NCBI GenBank assembly: GCA_030043175.1
Contig: JASHYD010001107.1
Coordinates: forward strand, 1-7,419
Origin: Xanthobacteraceae bacterium
GTDB taxonomy: Bacteria > Pseudomonadota > Alphaproteobacteria > Rhizobiales > Xanthobacteraceae
Direction: 5' to 3'
Length of the DNA stretch: 7,419 nt
Positions 1-5,436 of this stretch are shown here, in pieces. Position 1 is the stretch's first letter, and every line of letters begins with the position of its first letter. A program made the position numbers and the translations under genes. The notes below the pieces were generated by a model. That model had not been told where the DNA came from and did no database searches. It was given only the letters and a program-made list of their open reading frames with translations.

Positions 1-929
1 TCACCGAAATCCGCGCCGCACATCCCGACCGGATAAAGCCCCCGGGCAACAAGCTTCGTCTTGACCTCAGGTGCCTGCATTGCGGCGGTAAACCAGCCGG
101 CAAGCTGGGAGACCGCATCCTTTGGCGTCTTCGCTGGCGCAAACAACCAGAGCCGAACCTCACTCTCGTAGTCCTCATAGCCGCTTTCGGCGACGGCCGG
201 CACGTCGCGGAGCGGCTCGATCCGGGTCCTTGAAGCGGTAGCGAGCGCGCGCAGGTTGCCGTCCTTCAAACGCTCGGCCAATGCGACGTAGGTGATGACC
301 CCCGACGTGACATGCTCTCCCAACAACGCATTAACCGCAGCAACTTGGCTGGGATACGGGACGTATTTCATATTGACGTTGGCGGCGAGCTTGAGCATCT
401 CAACCGCGATGTGTGAGGACCCTGTTGGCCCAAAACTCGCCATCGTCAAGTCGCCGGGCGAGGTGCGTGCTGCGCTCAATAGATCAGCAAGTGTGCGGTA
501 ATGTGAGGTGCTGCTAACGACAACGACCTCCGGCAACCTTGCGAGGTAGCAAACCGGCTCGAAGTCCGTCAGTGGATCATAGTGCACCTGCCGAACATAC
601 GGATTGATGATAAATACGTTCGAAGTCATCAGCAGGGTGTTACCATTGGGTGCAGCGTGCAATACATCTTCGGCTCCCATTGTTCCATCCGCCAACACGC
701 GCGTTACGATCTCAATCATCGGGCCATGCGCTTGGCTGAACGCCTCGCTGATCTGTTCTGCAAATTGACGGGCCACGGTGTAGGCGGGGCTAGCCGAAGG
801 AACCGCAACTACGACCTTAATCGTTCTCGCCGCCTGCGACCACGCGCTGTGGCCAGAAAAAAGGATGCTGGAAAAGGCAGCGGCTACGCCGGCCGCCAAA
901 TGCAAAAATAGCCAGTGAGGGAGCTTCAC
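1..929 (-). CDS. Bug/TctC-family periplasmic tricarboxylate-type solute-binding protein (C-terminus beyond window)
   Basis: Proteins of this family bind small carboxylates or related solutes in the periplasm, often for a TctAB transporter. No tctA or tctB is visible here, so it may be an orphan. About 309 codons are present; family members are usually near 325, so only some 15-20 residues are missing. The GTG at 929 is chosen because GGGAGG lies six bases upstream and a good signal peptide follows at once: a hydrophobic core at residues 6-24, then SAWSQA before a likely cut near residue 33. Family landmarks in order are the IKVVVAVP strand after the signal, AAPNGNTLLM, HYDPLTDFEPV, the lobe around FGPTGSSHIAVEMLK, and LRDVPAVAESGYEDYE. 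The first ligand loop, normally Gly-Gly-x-x-Asp, reads SASPAYTV, and the usual Gly-rich stretch before MGAE reads VLADG. The ligand may therefore differ. Substrate is unknown. Confidence 0.93.
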   Translation of the reverse strand, partial: MKLPHWLFLHLAAGVAAAFSSILFSGHSAWSQAARTIKVVVAVPSASPAYTVARQFAEQISEAFSQAHGPMIEIVTRVLADGTMGAEDVLHAAPNGNTLLMTSNVFIINPYVRQVHYDPLTDFEPVCYLARLPEVVVVSSTSHYRTLADLLSAARTSPGDLTMASFGPTGSSHIAVEMLKLAANVNMKYVPYPSQVAAVNALLGEHVTSGVITYVALAERLKDGNLRALATASRTRIEPLRDVPAVAESGYEDYESEVRLWLFAPAKTPKDAVSQLAGWFTAAMQAPEVKTKLVARGLYPVGMCGADFG

Positions 930-1662
930 GGAGTGCCTCCCGTGTGACATCGGAGACCGCAACGCAATCGACCGCGTAAGCCGACCAAGTGTCAACCAAT
1001 TTTTGGATTGCTCGCCCGCCGACGGCATCCCTGGTGCCCCTTGCCTCGCGGGCACTGTCCCGCTGGCAGCTCTAACGTACGCTACCAGTTTACTCCGGCA
1101 TTTGAAATGAGCGTGATGGTAGGTCGTGGCCCTTAGCCGCTGTGAACCCTCGATCGCGTCACCACGGCAGCTATCGCAGGCGTTACGGACCAAATGCGGC
1201 CTTAGAGACTGGATCGCCGCGCCGACGCTGCGGCGGTCAGCGCGATGGCGAGCGGATCGCAGCACAGTACCATGAGGCGATGAGCCACCGGATCGCCCGC
1301 TCGCTATCCCCACCGACTCCGATCAATTCGGCCGGGTAGCACAGTGGCATCGCCTCGCTCTCGGCGATCGACGCCCGCACCCCTGGACGCTACCGCGCTC
1401 CACCTTGAGGCCGGTAAACGCTTCTGCGGCTTGCTGGTGCTCGACGACGTGGGCTCGGCGATGCCCCGGAGGGAATCTGGATCGCGTGCGACCGGATCCA
1501 CCGAGGCCTGCGAGGGGGTCACGCCGAGCCGCTCGCTGCGCAAAGCGAAGAGCTTGGGTTTCGTCCCGGACTGACACCAAAGCCGCCCCCCGGCAACGGG
1601 CCGGCTAGAGCCGTTGCGTTGGCCGCTGTAATATGCACCCGTTCTCTGTCGGAGGAATTTCG
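930..1662. other. Long stretch without a convincing gene
   Basis: No frame here has a good start, ribosome site and recognisable protein together. Several GC-rich open frames of 65-85 codons on both strands (1142-1580) overlap one another and look like compositional shadows. The part next to 929 should hold the promoter of the solute-binding gene, and the part before 1663 that of the cysteine-rich gene, but neither has a convincing -35/-10 pair. One hairpin, listed separately, sits about 45 bases before the 1663 start. Part of the region may be decayed coding sequence that I cannot name. Confidence 0.5.
1593..1617. repeat. Inverted repeat upstream of the cysteine-rich gene
   Basis: GCAACGG at 1593-1599 pairs perfectly with CCGTTGC at 1611-1617 across an 11-base spacer. 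There is no T-run after either arm, so it is not a typical intrinsic terminator. It sits 45 bases upstream of the 1663 start and could be an operator half-site pair or an RNA hairpin. A 7-bp match may also arise by chance at this GC content. Confidence 0.35.
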
Positions 1663-2025
1663 ATGAAAATGATTTTCTTAATCGTTGCCGCCGGATCTGC
1701 GGTCGCCCTCGCTGTTTTCAGCATGCAGCCGCTGTACACGGTCCATCAAGCTTCGTCGGCGGTGGATTGCGCCACCGCCAACTGCACCGTGGATTGCGCG
1801 ACCGCGACCTGTGCTGTCGTTCCCGCCGCCCTGCCGGTCGCTCTTTTCCCTTCCGAGTTCACCTCCGAGTTCGTTCCTGCGGAGCCGTCCGCCCCTGAGC
1901 CGTCCGTCGTGGAGCCAACCGCGGCCGCGGCGACATGCGCAGCCCCGTCCTGCGCTACGGACTGCCCGACCGAGGGCTGCACTGTCAGTCCTGCGGAGCC
2001 GCCCGTCGGCGACCCACCCAATTGA
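1663..2025 (+). CDS. Small exported protein with duplicated four-cysteine modules
   Basis: The protein has 120 residues and I do not recognise the family. The start at 1663 is preferred over an in-frame ATG at 1633 because GGAGGA (1651-1656) lies six bases upstream of it and a hydrophobic segment follows directly. Residues 1-22 form a signal peptide or membrane anchor. Eight cysteines follow, at 36, 41, 45, 50 and 92, 97, 101, 106, giving the identical spacing C-x4-C-x3-C-x4-C twice. Modules are separated by a linker rich in Pro, Glu, Ser and Val (residues 54-90), and the C-terminus is Pro-rich. The first module is a 9-residue tandem repeat (VDCATANCT then VDCATATCA). After export the cysteines could form disulfides or bind a metal; there are no His residues near them. 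Clear signal, ribosome site and repeated spacing argue for a real gene; function is open. Confidence 0.8.
   Translation: MKMIFLIVAAGSAVALAVFSMQPLYTVHQASSAVDCATANCTVDCATATCAVVPAALPVALFPSEFTSEFVPAEPSAPEPSVVEPTAAAATCAAPSCATDCPTEGCTVSPAEPPVGDPPN
1762..1815 (+). repeat. 27-bp tandem repeat, two copies, inside the cysteine-rich gene
   Basis: Bases 1762-1788 and 1789-1815 encode VDCATANCT and VDCATATCA. The copies begin with the same GTGGATTGCGC and differ at a few third positions and at two codons, so the duplication is old enough to have diverged under coding constraint. A third, more diverged copy of the cysteine pattern is found at about 1936-1980. Confidence 0.8.
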
Positions 2026-2057
2026 ACCTACATAGCTCGCGGTCGATACTGCTGGGC

Positions 2058-2150
2058 ATGGAAAGAAAGAAGCCCGGACCGCCGCCGACGATTGTCTGGA
2101 AAGTCTACAAGATTGCCAGCAAGGCTGTCTGGCTGGGCGACAAGGCAACG
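2058..2150 (+). pseudogene. Clipped N-terminus of a small conserved-type protein
   Basis: An ATG at 2058, 32 bases after the cysteine-rich gene, opens a basic, Pro-rich start (MERKKPGPPP) followed by VWKVYKIASKAVWLG. This resembles my memory of short rhizobial proteins of about 60 residues that begin with a W-K-V-Y-K strand; I could not search for it. After WLGD the frame becomes low-quality, and an Ala-Glu-Ala stretch appears in the next frame, which suggests an indel near 2150. The frame then runs into the DUF3987 relic. No good ribosome site is visible before 2058. It is probably a dead fragment; a short functional peptide cannot be excluded. Confidence 0.35.
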
Positions 2151-2192
2151 AAAAGCCGAGGCACAGGATTGCGAACGCAGGCGCATGCGGCG

Positions 2193-2592
2193 GCGCAACG
2201 TCTAGTTCGCTTCGCGCAGCTCATGCGGGACCGAAAAGAGATGACGATCGGCTTGATGCGGTCCGCGATCGGCAAAACGCGCGGTCTCGTCCTCCGGCCG
2301 TCGCTGGTGCTGGAATATCTCCACTGTTGCGGGAAACACGGATACACTGCGCCTCCAGACACGAGAAAGACGCCCTGATCGCTGCGGCCAGGTTCGTGAG
2401 CGAGTACGCCATGCCGACAGCGGAACGCACCTATGGCGATGCTGCCTGTCCGGAAGCAGACCGCAATCTGACGACACTGGCCCACTGGATTGCGAAGCAG
2501 CGACCGAATGCAGTCCATGTCCCGGGACATGCAGAGGAATATCCGCCTTCCTGGTGACCGCTGACGCCATCCATGAAGCATGCAAAGCGCTG
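2193..2592 (+). pseudogene. C-terminal relic of a DUF3987 (plasmid/ICE replication-helicase type) protein
   Basis: Pieces of one protein appear in successive frames. Segment 1 (2193-2363) reads AQRLVRFAQLMRDR, then RSAIGKTRGLVLRPSLVLEY and GYTAPPDT. Segment 2 (2363-2522) reads EKDALIAAARFVSEYAMP, ERTYGDAA and RNLTTLAHWIAKQRP. Segment 3 (2523-2555) reads RDMQRNIRLPG. Segment 4 (2557-2592) reads TADAIHEACKAL. Joined, these follow the order seen in the C-terminal third of DUF3987 proteins, which occur on plasmids and integrative elements and carry a primase/helicase-like N-terminal part that is absent here. At least three small indels (near 2363, 2522 and 2556) break the frame, and the sequence stops at the edge of the IS5 remnant. 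This is a dead fragment and marks past mobile DNA. The family name is from pattern memory. Confidence 0.7.
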
Positions 2593-3234
2593 GCGACGCG
2601 CCAACGCAGCTTGTAGAGACGTTTGTTGAAGCTGAACGGCTGTTTTCTGTTGCTGCGATTGGGAATGACCGGCTTGGTGCCGCGCTCGCCTAACTCCTCG
2701 CGGAGTTCAGTGCTGTCATGCGCCCTGTCGCCGAGCAAGCATTGTGGTGACTTCACTCTGCGGAACAAGCGCTCGGCGATTGGGCAATCGTGTGCTTCGC
2801 CTGCAGTAGCAAAATGGCCATTAGCCGCCCTTTAGCATCTGCGAGTGCATGAATCTTCGTGTTGCGCCCTCCGCGCGAACGGCCCACAGCCTGTTTTTTC
2901 TCCCCCCTTTTGCCCCCGCAGCCGAGCGGTGGGCTTTGATATGCGTGGAGTCGATCATCTGGGTCTCGGCGGATCGCCCGCACCCAGCCAGTTCCCGGAA
3001 CAGGTTTCTCCCATACCCGCGCCGCGCCCAGCGCACGAAGCGGTTATAGATCGTAGTCGGCGGACCATATTCGGGCGGGCAATCGCACCAGCGGCAACCG
3101 CTCTTAAGAACATAAACGATCCCGCTGATGACCCGGCGATCGTCAACCCGCTCAACACCGCGCACATCGGTCGGCAAATGCGGCTCAATCCGAGCCCACT
3201 GCTCGTCGCTCAGCCAAAACAAATTCCCCCGCAT
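2590..3234 (-). pseudogene. IS5-family transposase, frameshifted and C-terminally truncated
   Basis: DDE transposase of the IS5 family. The N-terminal frame from ATG 3234 reads LSDEQWARIEPHLP, then GCRWCDCPPEYGPPTTIYNR and MIDSTHIKAHRSAAG, containing the first catalytic Asp. At 2893-2899 the minus strand has AAAAAAC in phase; a -1 slip continues into KQAVGRSRGGRNTKIHAL, so this shift is probably the programmed one used by some IS5 groups. A second shift near 2807 looks mutational: adding one base restores LLTAGEAHDCPIAERLFRR, which leads to LLGDRAHDS (second Asp) and NRSNRKQPFSFNKRLYKLRW. The protein then ends at about RWRVASA, where relatives read RWRIESAF. The catalytic Glu and roughly 35 C-terminal residues are therefore missing. 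The gene is inactive. Confidence 0.85.
2893..2899 (-). other. Putative -1 ribosomal frameshift heptamer (A AAA AAC)
   Basis: Zero-frame codons on the minus strand are AAA (2898-2896) and AAC (2895-2893), preceded by A at 2899, exactly the X-XXY-YYZ layout. Slipping back one base moves reading into the frame that encodes the next conserved block (AVGRSRGGR). A purine run with AGGGGGGAG lies just upstream and could pair with 16S rRNA as a stimulator. IS5-family elements of some groups are known to use frameshifting. Confidence 0.6.
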
Positions 3235-3307
3235 GATCCCGACCCGCTTCCAAAAACGAATCAGGACCGTATGGTCAGGCTGAAAAAGTTAATGAGTTTT
3301 GACCCTA

Positions 3308-3450
3308 GCCTTCTCCCAGCTAGGCGCTCTGCTGCTCATACTTGAAATCCAACGCTTCGCTGACCTGGTCGATTGCTCAGTCCACTGAAAGCCGGGCAGT
3401 AGTCATCTCCCTTACCAAGATCAACCGCAGCTAAGGTGCTGCCTGATAGT
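3308..3450. other. Short gap with unidentified debris
   Basis: No gene can be supported. A minus-strand frame ends with ALDFKYEQQSA and a TAG at about 3320, but it is interrupted by a TGA some 18 codons upstream and has no recognisable partner. It may be the tail of another decayed gene that the IS5 element disrupted. Confidence 0.4.
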
Positions 3451-3963
3451 TTACGCTCGGAAACGGTTATCAGCTTCGTTGATCGGCGGGTATGCAAAAC
3501 TACTTGCGGGACAGTTAGAAAACTCTGCCGCGTTGGCGGCAGGGAGAACTCTCACATGTGTGTAATCTCGTTGTGCAGGGTCCCATGTGGACTTGACCTT
3601 GTCGAACTTGTAGCCGGGCGCGTTCTTGAGCGCATCTTTTGTTGCATTCATGGTCAGGTACCATTTGCCATCCTCCGGATCGTGAGTGTTCTGGTCACCT
3701 CGAACTGCCCCGCGAAGCTTGTCGCGCCAGAAAGGTTCGGCGTTCTTGCGCCGCGTTGCCTCGACTAAACGTGTGGCTTGCGGCATGTCGCGCTCCCTTT
3801 GGGGCGGAGCGCGAACTGGTGTCTCAAGCACAGTGCGGGGTATACGTGCGCCGACTGACACGTTGAAGTTCGGACTGCTTACTCGCGGAGCGTTTCGCTC
3901 ATTGATGATCACTTCGTGTATTCGGCTGCGCTTCTGCGGTGTGAGATTGATATTGGCCCTCAT
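3451..3963 (-). pseudogene. Relic open frame joining a DUF1236 fragment to a PRC-barrel tail
   Basis: Starting at ATG 3963 the frame has 170 codons. Codons 5-45 (3951-3829) read INLTPQKRSRIHEVII, then VSSPNFNVSVGARIPRTV, the core of a DUF1236 repeat found in exported rhizobial proteins, but it has no signal peptide and stops before the rest of the repeat. From ATG 3786, preceded by AAGGGAG six bases away, a second part reads GKWYLTMNATKDALKNAPGY and KFDKVKSTW, which resembles the end of a PRC-barrel domain. After residue W (3583) the sequence is unfamiliar to the stop at 3451. Neither domain is complete. I infer that deletions fused two gene ends. It could still be translated from 3786 as a 111-residue protein, but conservation of that product is doubtful. 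Confidence 0.5.
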
Positions 3964-3987
3964 CCCAGCTGCACCCCCCTTACGAGC

Positions 3988-4011
3988 AAAAAAATGAAAA
4001 CGCCCGCGGCG
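3988..4011 (-). terminator. Weak intrinsic terminator candidate
   Basis: On the minus strand CGCC-GCG-GGCG forms a 4-bp GC stem, extendable by a G-U pair, followed directly by TTTTCATTTTTTT. It lies about 100 bases after the stop of the membrane-protein gene at 4110 and points the right way to end that operon. The stem is short, so strength is uncertain. Confidence 0.35.
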
Positions 4012-4109
4012 CGAGCCACCCCGTGCGCGCCTCGATTGATTGGCACATCGACGGAATTTGACTTTATTTTTCGCGGCCTCTCCATTAATGAGTAGGAGAA
4101 GGTGAAACA

Positions 4110-4985
4110 CTATCGAATGAAGAACAGTCGATCGACCTCCCATCGGTGCCAAAACTCGTGCGTAATCGAGCCGTCGCGGTGCTTTCCACCCGCCGCCGCC
4201 GCGAGCCAAGCAACCACAGCACCGATCATCAGCGAGGCGCCTATCATGAAAGCAAGTATAACTGCGCCGCGTCGGGTTCTCGAAATGGCCGCCCTGGAAT
4301 CGGCGAACGCCTTGTCAACCCGAGCTTCGGCCTCGGGCTGCGCAAGACCGGCCCGCATCATAACTGCCCGCACGAGATAGCTCCGGTCATCCGGCGTTGT
4401 GTCGCTACGACTGAGACCGGTAAAAATAATCCGGGCAGCTTGGGCCCGAAGCTCAGAATGGTTGACATCGGCAGCACCGGGCGTTGGATCAGACCGTAAC
4501 AACCGGTCAAGCTCGAATGCGAGGAATGATTCTGCATTGGAGGCCGAGGGGACCGCGCCGCCAGAGAGCGACACACTGGTTCGAGGCATGGCGAATGTGA
4601 TGGCCGCGCCGAGTAAGACAGCGAGTCCCCAAACAACGAGACCGTGGGTCCCGTCGCGAAACTCCAATTCGCGAGCTGTTGCACCGCTAACGGTCGGCCG
4701 AAACGCACCTGCCAGATAGCCTCCGATGGCAAAACTGGCGAGAGATGTCAGCAGCAACCAGAGCCCACCTAAGAGGGCGAGAACGGATGACGTGTCCCGC
4801 CAGGTTGCAGACGGCGAGAAAACGGCCAGGCCGATACCCGATCCAAAGGTCAGCAACAGGAATACAATCGAGGCAGCAACAATTGCGCCAGCAACGATTG
4901 GCGTCCAATGTAAATCAAGTTGGGAACTCCCGATTATGTGAGGGGTTGGCGCCGATGGAACGTCCCGATTGACAGGTGAGGTCAT
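4110..4985 (-). CDS. Four-helix inner-membrane protein ('PhnA-like' rhizobial family)
   Basis: The 291-residue protein has a short polar N-terminus, then helices at about 28-55 (begins WTPIVAGAIVAAS), 66-94 and 113-133, a soluble loop of roughly 100 residues (134-238), and a last helix at 239-264, followed by a basic tail (GGKHRDG). Small-residue motifs within the helices (GSGIGLAVFSP, FAIGGYLAGAFRP) and the link RDGTHGLVVWG are typical of a widespread rhizobial family, sometimes labelled 'PhnA-like' although it bears no sign of the PhnA enzyme. Molecular function is unknown. The start is only 11 bases after the stop of the 24-codon gene upstream and lacks a strong ribosome site, so translation is probably coupled to it. 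Both sit behind an EcfG-type promoter at 5136-5161, implying induction in the general stress response. The gene appears intact. Confidence 0.88.
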   Translation of the reverse strand: MTSPVNRDVPSAPTPHIIGSSQLDLHWTPIVAGAIVAASIVFLLLTFGSGIGLAVFSPSATWRDTSSVLALLGGLWLLLTSLASFAIGGYLAGAFRPTVSGATARELEFRDGTHGLVVWGLAVLLGAAITFAMPRTSVSLSGGAVPSASNAESFLAFELDRLLRSDPTPGAADVNHSELRAQAARIIFTGLSRSDTTPDDRSYLVRAVMMRAGLAQPEAEARVDKAFADSRAAISRTRRGAVILAFMIGASLMIGAVVAWLAAAAGGKHRDGSITHEFWHRWEVDRLFFIR

Positions 4986-4996
4986 TGCAGCCGGTC

Positions 4997-5071
4997 TCAG
5001 CGAAGCCCGAGGAACGACAAGATGAACATGATCACGACAATCAATCCAACTAGGTAGATCAGACCGTTCAT
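4997..5071 (-). CDS. 24-residue single-helix membrane micropeptide
   Basis: This very short gene encodes 24 residues, mostly one hydrophobic helix (LIYLVGLIVVIMFILSFLG) with a polar MN start and a terminal Leu-Arg. GGAGG at 5081-5077 lies five bases before the ATG, an ideal ribosome site and stronger than that of the next gene. It opens the operon: the EcfG-type promoter is about 65 bases upstream and the membrane-protein gene begins 11 bases downstream. Micropeptides of this appearance are known in alphaproteobacteria, but I cannot name a function. A helper, stabiliser or assembly partner of the neighbouring membrane protein is a reasonable inference. Alternatively it may act as a translated leader for the next gene. 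Frame, ribosome site and operon position together make it convincing despite its size. Confidence 0.8.
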   Translation of the reverse strand: MNGLIYLVGLIVVIMFILSFLGLR

Positions 5072-5135
5072 TGTCGCCTCCGGCTTACGAGTGGGGTGGT
5101 ACGCTACGGCTGGTAGCTAGGTCACGTGCGAGATC

Positions 5136-5161
5136 AACGTCGGAACCAACCGTCGGGTTCC
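5136..5161 (-). promoter_or_regulatory. EcfG-type general stress promoter for the micropeptide/membrane operon
   Basis: On the minus strand GGAAC (5161-5157) is followed after 17 bases by CGTT (5139-5136). This is the established EcfG consensus of alphaproteobacteria, GGAAC-N16/17-CGTT. Transcription would start near 5129, leaving a leader of about 58 bases before the ATG at 5071. The -35 sits in a short palindrome (GTCGGG-AA-CCCGAC). No competing housekeeping promoter is evident. Confidence 0.8.
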
Positions 5162-5226
5162 CGACTTAGTCTGAGGTTTTTTTTCACCTGTTCTTGCCTC
5201 TTTGCTCAGATACGGCTGCATCGCGG

Positions 5227-5340
5227 AAACAGCGGTTTGGCTTTCAGCGCTCCCTACCCGCCACGTCGATATTGCGCCAACCAGCCATTAATCGTCGAAC
5301 GGTTGATACCAATCGCGCGAGCTACGAGTATTCACGTGAG
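5227..5340 (-). pseudogene. IS630-family transposase N-terminal relic
   Basis: From about 5328 the minus strand reads LVARAIGINRSTINGW, then LAQYRRGG, a stop, and GALKAKPL. This is the helix-turn-helix and following linker of IS630-family transposases, in which the stop (TAG) replaces the Trp of GGWGALKAKPL. Flanking sequence before 5340 contains further stops and no catalytic domain follows, so only about 35 codons survive. No terminal repeats are recognisable. It lies between the L,D-transpeptidase gene and the EcfG promoter. Confidence 0.65.
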
Positions 5341-5436
5341 TCATATTCGCTTCATCCTCTCAAGGCAGTCGACTTACTTATGTACTGATTAATAAAGGTG
5401 GATTCATCCGAGTAGCTACCAGAAGAAAACTTCGGC

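Larger units (their letters stand above)
2590..3307 (-). mobile_element. Truncated IS5-family insertion sequence (IS427/IS1031-like)
   Basis: The element carries one transposase pseudogene on the minus strand. Its upstream end appears to lie near 3293-3307, where the minus strand reads GGGTCAAAACTCATTAA 60-75 bases before the transposase start; this is a plausible terminal repeat but I cannot confirm it. CTAG occurs immediately outside (3303-3306) and again at 3320-3323. The downstream end is lost: homology stops near 2590-2597 in the middle of the transposase, against DUF3987 sequence, so no second terminal repeat can be found. The truncation suggests a deletion after insertion. Confidence 0.75.

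Noticed and set aside
292..911. Two plus-strand open frames (292-501 and 582-911)
   Set aside because: They lie antisense to the solute-binding protein gene, which has a signal peptide, family motifs and a ribosome site; the plus-strand products look random.
967..995. TTGACA on the minus strand (995-990) as promoter for the solute-binding gene
   Set aside because: The hexamer 17 bases downstream reads GTCGAT, a poor -10, so the pair is not convincing.
1142..1608. Overlapping open frames of 65-85 codons on both strands
   Set aside because: No ribosome sites, no recognisable motifs, Arg/Pro/Ala-rich products typical of GC-rich shadow frames.
1678..2148. Minus-strand frames across the cysteine-rich gene
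   Set aside because: They mirror the repeat-rich coding strand; the plus-strand gene has the signal peptide and the ribosome site.
2845..3345. 166-codon plus-strand frame over the IS5 element
   Set aside because: It is antisense to clear transposase motifs and has no features of its own.
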